The notes under the pieces: generated by a model
Databases searched by the model: none
What the model saw: the letters and a program-made list of their open reading frames with translations, nothing else
What the model was told of the DNA's origin: nothing
Position numbers and translations under genes: made by a program
From: Lingula anatina
Taxonomy: Eukaryota > Brachiopoda > Lingulata > Lingulida > Lingulidae
Reading direction: 5' to 3'
DNA length: 64,000 nucleotides
NCBI RefSeq assembly: GCF_001039355.2
Contig: NW_019774692.1
Span: 63,985 to 127,984 of the forward strand
Part shown: in pieces, positions 1 through 12,243 of the stretch
How positions within the stretch are numbered: the first letter of the stretch is position 1
Layout: each line of letters starts with the position of its first letter

Positions 1-373
1 AAATAATGAAAAAATAGTCAAAAAAATAGATATTAATAAAAAAAATTCAAAAGAAAACAATATAAATAATGAAAATTCATTTATTGAAATATCTAAAAAT
101 ATTTTTTCAAATACAAAAATATTAAAAAACACAATTATATTAGACAAAATTAATGAAAATATAAATTTATACAAAGAAAGTAATTTTAAATTTGATTTTG
201 AATTATTTCAAAAAGAAATAATAAAAATAATAAGTGAAAAATTATTTAAATTTAATTTAAAATTAGTATTTGAATATTTTAATAATTTCAAAATTATTAA
301 ATTAACAATAATAAATAAAGATAATATTAATGAAAAAATAATTAAAAATTTTAAAATTACTTTAATTAAATAA
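1..373 (+). CDS. C-terminal end of a hypothetical protein (5' end outside window)
   Basis: The frame beginning at base 2 is open from the window edge to a TAA at 371-373, giving about 123 residues. The protein is rich in Asn, Lys and Ile, has no membrane segment, and shows no motif I recognise. A strong hairpin terminator starts one base after the stop, which supports this being a real gene end. The start and the main domains lie upstream of the window, so no function is proposed. Confidence 0.6.
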   Translation, partial: NNEKIVKKIDINKKNSKENNINNENSFIEISKNIFSNTKILKNTIILDKINENINLYKESNFKFDFELFQKEIIKIISEKLFKFNLKLVFEYFNNFKIIKLTIINKDNINEKIIKNFKITLIK

Positions 374-400
374 AAAACCCTTAAATTTTTTAAGGGTTTT
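374..400. terminator. Bidirectional hairpin terminator between convergent genes
   Basis: A 12-bp perfect stem (374-385 with 389-400, loop TTT) contains a CCC/GGG core, which is conspicuous in this A+T-rich sequence. It is flanked by A-runs on one side and T-runs on the other, so it can end both the plus-strand gene stopping at 373 and the minus-strand dnaJ stopping at 424. Confidence 0.85.
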
Positions 401-423
401 GGAAAAATTATTATTTATTTAAA

Positions 424-1566
424 TTATTTAATATAACCTTTTTTCTTTAAATTAATTATAAAATCTTTATTTACTTTATCTTTTGAAATTCTTAAAATTT
501 CTTTTAATTTTAAAATTTCATCTTTACTTAATTTTTCAGGATATTTTATTTTTAATTTAAAATAATGGTCACCTCTTTTTCTTTGATTATTTGGATCATA
601 TGCACCATAACCTTTTAATCTTATAACTTTTCCATCTTTTGTATATGGACTTATTTCAACTGTTTTTTCACCATCAATTGTTGGTAATAAAATATCTGCT
701 CCTAATAATGCATCAAGATATGAAATAGGTACAACAGATAATAAATCAAAATCATCAATTCTTTCAAAAATAGGATGCATTTCTACATTAAATTCAATAT
801 ATAAATTACCTCTTTTTTTGTTTTTTCAATTAATTTTACCTTTATTTTCAATAACAATTCTTTGTCCTGTATTTACACCTTTTGGAATAACAATTTCAAT
901 TTCTTCTGTTTTTTTAATAATTTTTAAACCATTACATGTTTTACATTTTCTTATTATTATTTGACCTTCACCAAAGCATTTTTCACATTCTGCTTTTTGA
1001 TTAAATAACATATCAAATATATTATTACCTGTATTTGTTGTATAACCATTTCCGTTACATTCATCACATTTTTTAACATCATAACTAGAATATGCACCAG
1101 TACCATTACAATCATTACAAATATTTTCTAAATCAAATTGTAAAGTTTTTTTCAAACCTTCCATTGATTGAAAAAACGAAAGTTTCATTTTGTACAAAAG
1201 ATCTAAATTTGTGTTTTGTCTTTTTCTTGTTCGTTTTCCACCAAATCCACTAAAAAAATCTGAAAAATCAAAACTACCAAAATCTTGAAAACCACTAAAA
1301 TCAAAACCACTAAATCCACCACTTGAACCAAAGTCTGTACCTTTATGACCAAATTGATCATAGTTTTTTCTTTTTTGTGAATCAGAAAGAACTTGATAAG
1401 CTTCATTTACTTCTTTAAATTTTTCAGAAGCATTTGCTTCTTTTGAAACATCTGGATGATATTTTTTAGCTAATTTACGATATGCTTTTTTAATTTCAGA
1501 TTCTGTGGCATTCTTTTGAATGCCAAGAATCTCATAATAATCTCTTTTATTTTTAGAACTACTCAT
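424..1566 (-). CDS. dnaJ: Chaperone protein DnaJ (Hsp40)
   Basis: Cytosolic co-chaperone that delivers substrates to DnaK and stimulates its ATPase. The 380-residue protein has the full type I architecture: a J domain with the HPD tripeptide at residues 37-39, a Gly/Phe-rich stretch at about 75-110, four zinc-binding CxxCxGxG-type motifs ([24 protein letters not shown], then CKTCNGLK lacking the last Gly), and a C-terminal substrate-binding domain. One in-frame TGA at 826-828 is Trp. It is the last gene of the operon, 12 nt after dnaK, and ends at the hairpin at 374-400. Confidence 0.97.
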
Positions 1567-1578
1567 TTATTTTAAACT

Positions 1579-3921
<2,343 letters not shown>

Positions 3922-3922
<1 letters not shown>

Positions 3923-5022
3923 TAATAAATTCCTTCTCCTAATGTTTTTGTTTCACTTATTTCTTTAATAATATTTTTTAAATGTTGTGAAATATAAAAA
4001 AACTTTCTATTCTTAAATTTTTTTGATTTTAATAAGTTATATTGTTTTTCAAGTTTAGTTAAATTATGTATTATATATTGTTTAGATGCTTTTCATTGTG
4101 ATAATTTTTTATATAGTTTTCAATCAAATTCATCTAAATTATTTAGTAAAATCATAAATAAAAATTTTTTTTCATGATTTGCAAGAAATTTTTTAAATCT
4201 ATATTTTAAAATTGAAATTATTTTTTTATTTAAATTATAAATATCTAAATAATCATTCATTTTATTGATTAAAAATGATACAAAATCTGTATAATCTCTA
4301 TCTTTAAAAGATGATTTTATTTTTTCTTTATATTTTCTATTATTTTTTTGAATTACATCTAAATATAAATCAGATGGTATTTTTTTAAATAAATCATTTT
4401 CAAAAATATTTAAATATCACATTGCAATTATTTTACTTAGTAATAAATTATATTTATTAAATGGTGAAATTAATAAACTATGAATATTAACAATATGCAT
4501 ACTAATTAATGGTGAAATACCACTTTCTTTAGATTCATTTATAAATTCAATAAATTGATCAAGATTTGTATTTATTTTGTTAAAATCTTGTATTTTTATA
4601 AAATTATTTTTATCAAACAAAACTATTTCATTTGTTGTTCTAAAAATTTTATTTTCAAAATTATTTTCATCATTATCCAACATTTGAAATAACATTAAAA
4701 AATTACCACGATGAATAGGTTTGTTTTTTGTTAAAAATATATTTAAAACATCATATAAATTATTTATTATATTTTCCATTTTATTACTTGGGTTTTTTTT
4801 ATTAATAATATTTTTTACTTCTCTTGAATTTAGATCATATCCTATATCTTTTAACAACAAAACAATTTTGTTGATTATATTTTTTTCATGATTTTTTTTA
4901 TTATCAAAATTACTTTGTAAATCTTCTTTAATTTTTTTATTAAATATTTTTACTTCTCTTTGAATTTTTTTTTCATTAATCCAAATTTTTTCACCATTTA
5001 AAAAAAATAAATTAATTTTCAT
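3922..5022 (-). CDS. Degenerate Fic-domain protein heading the heat-shock operon
   Basis: A 366-residue protein in the position where hrcA often sits, but with no winged-helix repressor domain visible. Residues about 125-210 follow the layout of Fic proteins: an IFRTTNEIVLF strand like the family's F-R-T segment, a helix, then IHSLLISPFNKYNLLL where active enzymes have the HPFxxGNGR-type AMP-transfer motif. His is replaced by Ser186 and the Gly/Asn/Gly/Arg residues are absent, so transferase activity is unlikely. The C-terminal 160 residues are charged and helical. I chose ATG 5022, not 5040, because the consensus -10 box lies between them. The Fic assignment is from my reading of the pattern and is moderately sure. 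Confidence 0.7.
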
Positions 5023-5028
5023 ACTTAA

Positions 5029-5057
5029 ATTATAAATCATAAAAATAAATTTGTCAA
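5029..5057 (-). promoter_or_regulatory. Perfect sigma-70-type promoter of the heat-shock operon
   Basis: On the minus strand TTGACA (5057-5052) and TATAAT (5034-5029) are separated by exactly 17 nt, a full consensus match. Transcription would start near 5022, which is the A of the first ATG, so the mRNA would be leaderless or nearly so. No CIRCE-type inverted repeat for HrcA is visible around it. The -35 box lies inside the first copy of a 12-bp tandem repeat that also contains a second TTGACA. Confidence 0.9.
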
Positions 5058-5097
5058 CAACTTTGTCAACAACTTTGTAAATAATATTGTAAACAAC
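5050..5097. repeat. Four tandem 12-bp repeats over the heat-shock promoter
   Basis: Exactly four 12-bp units end to end: 5050-5061, 5062-5073 (identical), 5074-5085 and 5086-5097 (diverged). On the transcribed strand the identical pair reads GTTGTTGACAAA. The unit is close to one helical turn, so copies face the same side of the DNA. This would suit an operator array or an UP-like element; which one is inference. Confidence 0.85.
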
Positions 5098-5396
5098 AAA
5101 AAAATCTAATATTAAAAGTAAAAAAATACATATATATTAAATTAATATAATTATTAATATATTATTAATTTCATATAATATTTATTTATAATTTTTTTTA
5201 AAAATAAAAAATATTTTTAAAATATTATAAATACCCTATTTTTATTATTTTTTATAGAATTTAATAAATTTAATTCATTTTTAATTAAAAATGAATTATA
5301 AGTATTAAAATATTAAAATTCAATTATTTAAGTTTTAAAATAATAAATTTAACATATTTAAAATATAAAAAATATGTTAAATTAAATATTTTTAAT
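5098..5396. other. Intergenic region with two perfect inverted repeats, no gene seen
   Basis: No open frame or GC-richer RNA-like segment is visible. It holds a 26-bp uninterrupted palindrome at 5272-5297 (13-bp arms) and, at 5346-5383, a 14-bp perfect stem with a 10-nt loop. The latter starts 13 nt past the stop of the gene ending at 5397 and probably helps end that transcript; neither is followed by a clean U-run. Confidence 0.6.
5346..5383 (-). terminator. A+T-only hairpin after the JAMM-like gene
   Basis: Arms 5346-5359 and 5370-5383 are perfectly complementary over 14 bp around a 10-nt loop. Location just downstream of the gene stopping at 5397 suggests a terminator or 3'-end stabiliser, although a run of T does not follow immediately on that strand. 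Confidence 0.5.
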
Positions 5397-6230
5397 TTAT
5401 TTTTTATATAAATGATCAAAAATATTTAATGGTCCTAATTTTTTATTTAAATCAATATTTTTTATTTTATTGAAAAAATCTTCCAATATTTTTTCTTCAC
5501 TATTTTCTTCAAAATCATTGTTTACTTCAGTAATTGATGGAGTAATTGATTGATCTGTTTCGTCATTTTTTGATTCTATTACTTTTTTTAATTCAAAAAA
5601 TATTTGATTAAATCTTGTAGAATATAATCCTATTTTTTCATCATCATTTTTATAAATAAAACTATCAAAATAAATTTTCTTATGTTTTTTATTAAAATAT
5701 TTTTCTAAATCTTTATAAACTTTAAAATCTGATTTACTTGCACCTAATTTTGAATCAAATTTAATTGTATGAGTATAACCATCTTTTATAAATGTAATTT
5801 TTTTATCAATGCTTGGATGATTATGAACTAAAAAAAAACCATTTATTTTTTTTTTAAATTTTGAATTATTCAATAATTCAAAAAACTTTTTAATAATTAT
5901 TCCAGGATTAACTTTATTTTCTAGTCCTTTTGTACTTTCAATAATATCAAAAGTATCATCTTCATTTCATAATACTAATAAAGCATACTCATTTTTAATT
6001 TTTCCATTTGGTAAATTTTTCTTTTTGTCTTCAAATCAATCATTAACTTTTTTTCAAATATTATCTTTAATTTTTAAATAATATTTATTATTACTTGTAT
6101 CTATTAATTTATATGTTTTTAAAACTTCATTTTTATCTATATAATTATCTAAATCAAATTTAAAATAATAAAAAGTAAAAATAATAAGTAACAAAAAAAT
6201 AAAAAAATTCAGAATTCCAAAAAATTTCAT
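5397..6230 (-). CDS. Membrane-anchored JAMM/RadC-like protein
   Basis: 277 residues. Residues about 5-22 form one hydrophobic anchor, so the rest is probably outside the membrane (N-in). The sequence LVHNHPS at 134-140 followed by SKSD (Ser165, Asp168) reproduces the H-x-H ... S-x-x-D metal site of JAMM/MPN+ metallo-isopeptidases, as in RadC, but with an extra loop of about 18 residues between the two parts. The C-terminal 60 residues are Glu/Asp rich. Three TGA codons are Trp. Only 22 nt separate it from greA upstream. It could be a secreted metalloprotease or amidohydrolase-like enzyme; the substrate is unknown. The true radC is at 9045-9746. Confidence 0.7.
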
Positions 6231-6252
6231 AATAAATTATTTTTTTATAAAA

Positions 6253-6735
6253 TTATTTAATATCCAAAATTTCAATTCTATATGGATTTATTGGATTTTT
6301 TATAAAAATTGTATCACCTTTTCGTTTATTTAAAATTGAACTACCTAAAATTGATACATTTGAAATAACATTATTTTCAATATCAACATCAAAACTTGTT
6401 CCAATTTTTACTTTCATAATTTTATTTGTATCTAAAATTTTAAATTCAACAATACTACCAATTCTAATTAAATTATCATTTTTTTCTTTTACTAATTTGT
6501 AATTTTCAAGAACTTCATTTAATTCAACAATTCTTTTTTCAATTATTGCTTGTTTTTCTTTAGCTGCATCATATTCAGCATTTTCAGATAAATCACCTTG
6601 TTCTCTTGCAGTTTTAACTTCTTTAATTATATTTGGACGTTTTACTTCTTTAAGATCTTTTAATTCATCTTTTAATTCTTTAACATTTTCTTTTGTTAAA
6701 AATAATTTATTTTCTTTTAAATTTTTATTATTCAT
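6253..6735 (-). CDS. greA: Transcription elongation factor GreA
   Basis: 160 residues, normal length. Rescues backtracked RNA polymerase by stimulating transcript cleavage. The N-terminal coiled coil contains the conserved AREQGDLSENAEYDAAKE tip with the acidic pair, and the C-terminal FKBP-like domain is present (VSILGSSILNKRKGD). An N-terminal extension of about 10 residues is species specific. Followed at 22 nt by the JAMM-like membrane gene. Confidence 0.96.
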   Translation of the reverse strand: MNNKNLKENKLFLTKENVKELKDELKDLKEVKRPNIIKEVKTAREQGDLSENAEYDAAKEKQAIIEKRIVELNEVLENYKLVKEKNDNLIRIGSIVEFKILDTNKIMKVKIGTSFDVDIENNVISNVSILGSSILNKRKGDTIFIKNPINPYRIEILDIK

Positions 6736-6782
6736 AATTTATATTAATTTTATATCAATTTTTTTTATAATAATTATAAATA

Positions 6783-7526
6783 ATGAATAAAATAAAACAA
6801 TATAAAAAATTAATAAAAAATATAGTTTATGATTTATCAATACAATTTAAAAATGAAATGAATTATTCATTTTTTTATTATTATTTTTTTTTAAAAAAAA
6901 ATATTTTTAAATTATTTTTTTTTGAAAAAGAAATAAAATTTTTAACATTATATTTTTTTATATTTTTAGATTTAATAAATGAAAACATAAATACAAATAT
7001 TAATAATTGTATAAAATATTTTCTTATATTTTATTTAATTAATTTTTCATCTCAAAAGATAAAACAAAAAACCGAAATTGAAAAAAAAATATTAAATTTT
7101 TTTAAAAAAAAATATTTTAAAAAAATAATGATTTTTTTAAAAGAAAATAATTTTAAAATTAAAAATATTATTCCAGAATTTAAATCAAAAACATATGTAA
7201 ATTGAAAAAAATTTTCAAATAAAAAAATTATTTTATATGCAAATTTTTTTGAATTATTAATTTATAATATAAAAAATAAAAATATTTTTGAAAAAGAAAT
7301 TAATTATAATTTAGGATATTCTTTAGCAATTGCAACATTTGTAAATTTTGAAAGAAAAAAATATAATTTTAAATTCATAAAACGTTTTAATCCAACAAAT
7401 AAAATTAAAACAGATTTATTTTTTACAAAACTTTATTTTTGAACATATATTGTAAAATATCTTAAAATATATTCACCATATAAATACAATCATTTCATAT
7501 TAAAATTTAATGATTTATTAAATTAA
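6783..7526 (+). CDS. Hypothetical protein, Phe/Lys/Asn rich
   Basis: 247 residues with two in-frame TGA codons read as Trp. The N-terminal half has short hydrophobic helices (around residues 28-75 and 90-105) but no clean multi-pass pattern; the C-terminal part is basic and aromatic. I do not recognise a family. It is divergent from greA (47 nt between starts) and its last four bases overlap the end of the convergent gene at 7523-9052. Confidence 0.65.
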
Positions 7527-9052
7527 ACAATAAATACTAATCCAGAAGTTAAAATTGATCCAAAAATACTTCCAAATAAATTTCATTTATTCATATTGTT
7601 TATATCAAAAAAAGGCTTATTAATAATTTTTGAAAATGAAAAATCACCATAATTTATAATACCTCTACTTTCATATTCATCAATATTTTCATTTGCATTA
7701 TTTATAGATTGAATTTCGGTTTTTGTTTTTTCAAAATTTATTGTTTGTTCTTTCAACAAATTAAAAAATTTATTATTTAAATATGGATTTTCTTTTATTT
7801 TTTCCATAATAAAATTGTTATTTATGATTAATGTATTTAAAAAATTTTCAAATAAATCTATAATTTCTTTTTCTTTATTAAAAAAAGAATCAAAATTATT
7901 ATTTAAATTAATATTTTTTTTAATTAAAAAATCATTTATATTCAATAAATATTCATCTATTTTATTTAAAATATTTGTAATTTTTAATAAATTTTTTTTA
8001 TTTTGATTATATTTATAAATATAACCTCATCCATTTTTTAAAGATTCTTGAATTAATGTTTGATTTGTAAATGTTTCATCAAGATATTTTCCTGTAGGTT
8101 TTTGATAGTAAAGTCTTTTTTTACTATATAAATAAAAATATATTGATTCATTTACCACACCTTCACAAATAGCATAATTACCTGCATTTCTAATTTCAAA
8201 ATAATTTGGAAAAAATTCTTTTCCTGGATTTCTTGTTTTTCAAAAATTAAATCTTGATTTTGATTTAATTCATAACCAAAATCTTTCAATATCTAATTTA
8301 TTTACTTCATCATCAAATTCTTCAGAATTTACATTTTTTTTAAAATTATTAATTTTTTCTAAATTAAAATTTTCTTTATTTAAATTAGATATAAATTGTA
8401 AAATAAAACTTTTAATTATTTTAATTTTAGATTTTTTTTCATTTAATAAATTTTTAAAAATATTTTCTATTAATATTTTTTGATTAAATACAATTACTCT
8501 TTTTATTAAAAAATTTTTTAAAATATGTTTATTTTTTTTAAAAAAATTTTTAATTTTTAATTTATTTGAAATAATATTTAAATTTCCTTTATCATCTAAA
8601 TCACTACCATCATCTTCATCATTATCAATATTTAAAAAATTATTTTTATTTTCATCATAATTTAAGTAAAAAAAAGAATTTTTTTTCAATACTAAATATT
8701 TAATATATTCATCTTCTTTAACAATTTCATCATATATTGTTTTTAAATCAAATTTTTTAATTGGATCTTCATTTAAATCTAAAAATATATTTAATAATAA
8801 TTTTAATTCATCAGAATTTAAATTTGAACTTAATTTTTTAATTTTATTTTTAAAAAAATCTATTTTGTTTTTTGTATTTTCATTTGTTTTAATTAATTTT
8901 TTAATATTTTCTTTTTTTTCATTTAATAATTTTTTATTATTTTTAAATAAAATACAATTAATTATTGAAAGAGAAATTATTGCAATTAATGAAATTATTA
9001 GTAACAATAAAAATATTTTTCTTTTATTTTGAATTTTAATTTTTTTAATCAT
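7523..9052 (-). CDS. Large membrane-anchored protein with N- and C-terminal hydrophobic segments
   Basis: 509 residues, five TGA read as Trp. Residues about 12-35 are a strong hydrophobic anchor (KIFLLLLIISLIAIISLSII). The central region is hydrophilic and Lys/Asn rich, with an acidic patch (DNDEDDGSDLDD). The last 20 residues are a Gly/Ser-spaced hydrophobic segment (FGSIFGSILTSGL), so the protein may span the membrane at both ends. Style resembles the big proteins at 57.7-64 kb, suggesting a lineage-specific surface family. Start overlaps the radC stop by 8 nt. Function unknown. Confidence 0.7.
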
Positions 9053-9746
9053 TTTTTAAATTTTTAACTTTGAATTTTTTTTGTAAAAAAATACTAAAAT
9101 ATTCATTTTTCCCAAAAACAACATGATCTATTAATGGAACATTTAATTTATATGAAATATCTTTAATTATTGATGTTGTTTTTATATCTTGTTCTGATGG
9201 ATTTGAATTTCCGGATGGATGATTATGTACACATATCATTTTTCTTGAATTATTTTTTAATGCATAACTAAAAATATCTCTTAAATCAATAACTATTTCT
9301 CTAAATGTACCTTGATATAATTGTGTTTTATTGATAATTTCATTTTTTGTATTTAACAATAAAACATAAAAATGTTCTTGTTTTTCATTTTCAAATTCAT
9401 ATTCTAAAAATTTATAAACATCTTTTGGATGTTTAATTTTTGTTATCTCTGTTTCTGTTTTAAAAACTTTAATTCTTTTTACAAATTCAAATGTTGCTTG
9501 TAATTCTATAGCTTTTGCAATTCCGATACCTTTTACTTGCATTATTTCTTTTCTTTCAATATTTAAAAGTTTTGAAAAACCACCTGCTTTTTCAATTAAT
9601 TTTTGTGCAGTTATTAAAACTGAACAATCTTTTGAACCAGTTCTTAAAAATAAAGCAATTAGTTCATTATTTGATAATGAACTAAAACCATTTTTTAAAG
9701 CTTTTTCTCTTGGTTTTTCAGAATTTAAAATTTTTTTAAAACTCAT
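9045..9746 (-). CDS. radC: RadC family JAB-domain protein
   Basis: 233 residues, family length. Residues about 60-85 hold a helix-hairpin-helix (VKGIGIAKAIELQA) and residues 110-230 the JAB/MPN domain with VHNHPSGNSNPSEQD, i.e. His174, His176, Ser184 and Asp187 of the metal site. RadC is widespread; a role in DNA repair is historic and now doubted. The ATG at 9746 is chosen; a TTG nine bases upstream is less likely. It starts 1 nt after a small membrane-protein gene and overlaps the next gene by 8 nt. Confidence 0.95.
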   Translation of the reverse strand: MSFKKILNSEKPREKALKNGFSSLSNNELIALFLRTGSKDCSVLITAQKLIEKAGGFSKLLNIERKEIMQVKGIGIAKAIELQATFEFVKRIKVFKTETEITKIKHPKDVYKFLEYEFENEKQEHFYVLLLNTKNEIINKTQLYQGTFREIVIDLRDIFSYALKNNSRKMICVHNHPSGNSNPSEQDIKTTSIIKDISYKLNVPLIDHVVFGKNEYFSIFLQKKFKVKNLKND

Positions 9747-9747
9747 T

Positions 9748-9987
9748 TTATTCAAAATAATTTTTTAATCCTATTCTTATTTTTTCATCTTGTTTTATTT
9801 CTTTTTGTTCATGATCTTCTCATGAAGCTTTACCAAAACCATTTATATGTAAATTTGATTTATTTGAAAATAAACTTCTAAACACTGAAAATGTTATTAA
9901 ACTCATTGCTCAAACAGCAAGAAAATTTGCTCCTCCTTTTATTTTAGATTTTTGAATTTTATTTATTTTTTTTCAATTTTTATTCAT
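9748..9987 (-). CDS. Small single-pass membrane protein, unknown
   Basis: 79 residues with three TGA-Trp codons, too broken in the standard code to be seen. Basic N terminus, then a hydrophobic segment (about residues 20-37, NFLAVWAMSLITFSVF), then a charged, cytosol- or surface-facing tail. AAAGGA about 11 nt upstream acts as Shine-Dalgarno. It is followed after 1 nt by radC, so the two are probably translated together. No family recognised. Confidence 0.7.
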
Positions 9988-10099
9988 AAAAAATATTAAT
10001 TCCTTTCATAAAATATTAGAATTTAAATTATTTTTTTTCTTTTTTAAAAATATAAATTTTTAATTAATTATTTTTTTTTATATTAAAATTAATTAATAT

Positions 10100-12241
10100 A
10101 TGTCAAATAATTTAAATAATATTTTTATTGAAAATGATTCTTTAAAAAAAGAGTTTATTTTTAAAAATAATAAAGTAGTTGTAGAATTTAATACAATTGC
10201 AAATCAAACTGAACAAACAATTTTAATAAAATGAAATGAAACTGTTTCTTTAATTACATTATGTGTTGGTTCTGAACCAACTTCTGGTTCATTTTTACCA
10301 TTATCTGTTGAATTTCAAGATAATTTATATTCTGTTGGTAAAATTCCTGGTTCATTTTTAAAAAGAGAAGGTAAACCATCAGATTTTTGTGTTTTATCAT
10401 CTAGATTAATAGATCGTTCAATAAGGAATTTGTTTCCAAAAAATTTTAGAAATGAAATACAAATAATTGTTAATCCATTGTCAATTGATTATTCAGTTGA
10501 TATAAGAACTATATCTATAATTGCAGTGTCTTTAGCACTAAATAGTTCTAGTTTACCAATTAATATTAAATTTTCTTCTGTTGTTGTTGGTATTGTAAAT
10601 GATGAATTTATAATAAATCCAAATAATAATCAAATGAATGAATCAATATTAGAATTATTTTTAACTGGTACAAAAGAAGAGATAAATATGATTGAAATGA
10701 GTGGTAAAGAAATTCCTGAAGAAACTTTATTAAAAGCAATTAAATTTGGTCATAATTATATTAAAGAAACTATATTATTTCAAGAAAATATTTTAAAAGA
10801 TTTAAAAATTATTAAAAAAGAATATACATTTGAAATGTTTGATGAAAATACATTAAAAAAAGAAATAATTTCAAAATTTAATAGTCAAATAAATGATTTA
10901 ATTGAAAATTCTTCTAATAAATTACGTACAAAAAAAACAAAAAATATTGAAAATTTAGTTAAAAATGAATTTTTAAAAGATGAAAAATACAGTGATATTG
11001 AAAATTTTTCTGAAAAATTAATAAATTGTCTTTGAGAAATTTTTAAAGAAAAAGTAAGAAATTATACAATTAATAACAAAAAAAGAATTGATGGAAGAGA
11101 TTTTAATACTATAAGAAATTTATCAGCAAAAATAGACTTTTTACCTTTAGTACACAGTTCTGCAATTTTTAGTAGAGGTCAAACACAAACATTATCAATT
11201 CTTACATTAGGTCCAGTTTCAGATAAACAAATAATTGATAATATTACAAAACAAGAAGAAAAATATTTTTTACATCATTATAAAGCTTTACCATATTCAG
11301 TTGGTCAAGTTACACGTTTACGTGGTGTATCAAGAAGAGAAGTTGGACATGGATTTTTAGCTGAAAAAGCTTTTAAATGAATTATTCCAAGTATTGAAGA
11401 ATTTCCATATACAATAAGAATAATTTCAGATGTTTTATCTTCAAATGGTTCTTCATCACAATCAGCAATTTGTTCAGCATCATTATCATTATTAGCTGCT
11501 GGTGTTCCAGTTAAAACACAAATAGCTGGTATTGCAACAGGATTGATTAAAAATGGAGATGAATACAATTTACTTTCTGATATTCAAGCATGAGAAGATT
11601 TCTTTGGCGATATGGATTTTAAAGTTTCTGGTTCAAAAAAAGGAATTTGTTCAATTCAAGTAGATTTAAAAATAAGTGGTTTACCAATTAATATTATTGA
11701 AAAAATATTAAAAAAAGCAAAAATTGATAGATTAAAAGTTCTTGAAGTATTAAACAAAATTATTGACAAACCAAGATCTAAATTATCTAAAAATGCAATT
11801 AAATTTAAAAAAATTAAAGTTGATATTGATGATATTGGAAAAATTGTTGGTCCAAGTGGTAAAAATATAAAAAAAATAATTTCTGAAACAAAACAAACAT
11901 CTATTGATATAAATGATGATGGAATAATTTATATTTATCATAAAGATTTAGAAATGATTGAAAAAGCAGTACAAATGATAAAAAACATTAATGGTAATAA
12001 TGAAAATTTAAATATTGGAGACGAATTTATTGCAAAGGTTGTAAAAATAATGGATTTTGGTATATTTGTAAATAAAATTGACACAAAAACAAGTGGATTA
12101 ATTCATGTTTCAAATTTATCAAATCAATATATAAGAAAAATAGAAGATTTTATAACTTTAAATGAAAAAGTTTTAGTTAAAATTATAGATATTAACGAAA
12201 AAAAACAAATTAGTCTTAAATTATTAAAAAAAATTAAATAA
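10100..12241 (+). CDS. pnp: Polyribonucleotide nucleotidyltransferase (PNPase)
   Basis: 3'-5' phosphorolytic exoribonuclease, 713 residues, trimeric in known members. The two RNase PH domains are complete: [13 protein letters not shown] and SRLIDRSIR in the first, [25 protein letters not shown] and SSNGSSSQS in the second. The KH domain carries [11 protein letters not shown] and the S1 domain ends the protein. The ATG at 10100 has no Shine-Dalgarno site. Two bases after its stop an RNase J-like gene starts, so RNA-decay genes are grouped. Confidence 0.97.
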
Positions 12242-12243
12242 TT

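Noticed and set aside
5023-5040. Upstream ATG at 5040 as start of the Fic-like gene
   Set aside because: It lies upstream of the -10 box, which occupies 5029-5034, so it would not be in the transcript from this promoter.
9747-9755. TTG start of radC at 9755
   Set aside because: Would overlap the stop of the upstream small gene; ATG 9746 gives the usual RadC length.
11305-11568. Minus-strand open frame inside pnp
   Set aside because: Antisense to the most conserved part of PNPase; no homology or signals.
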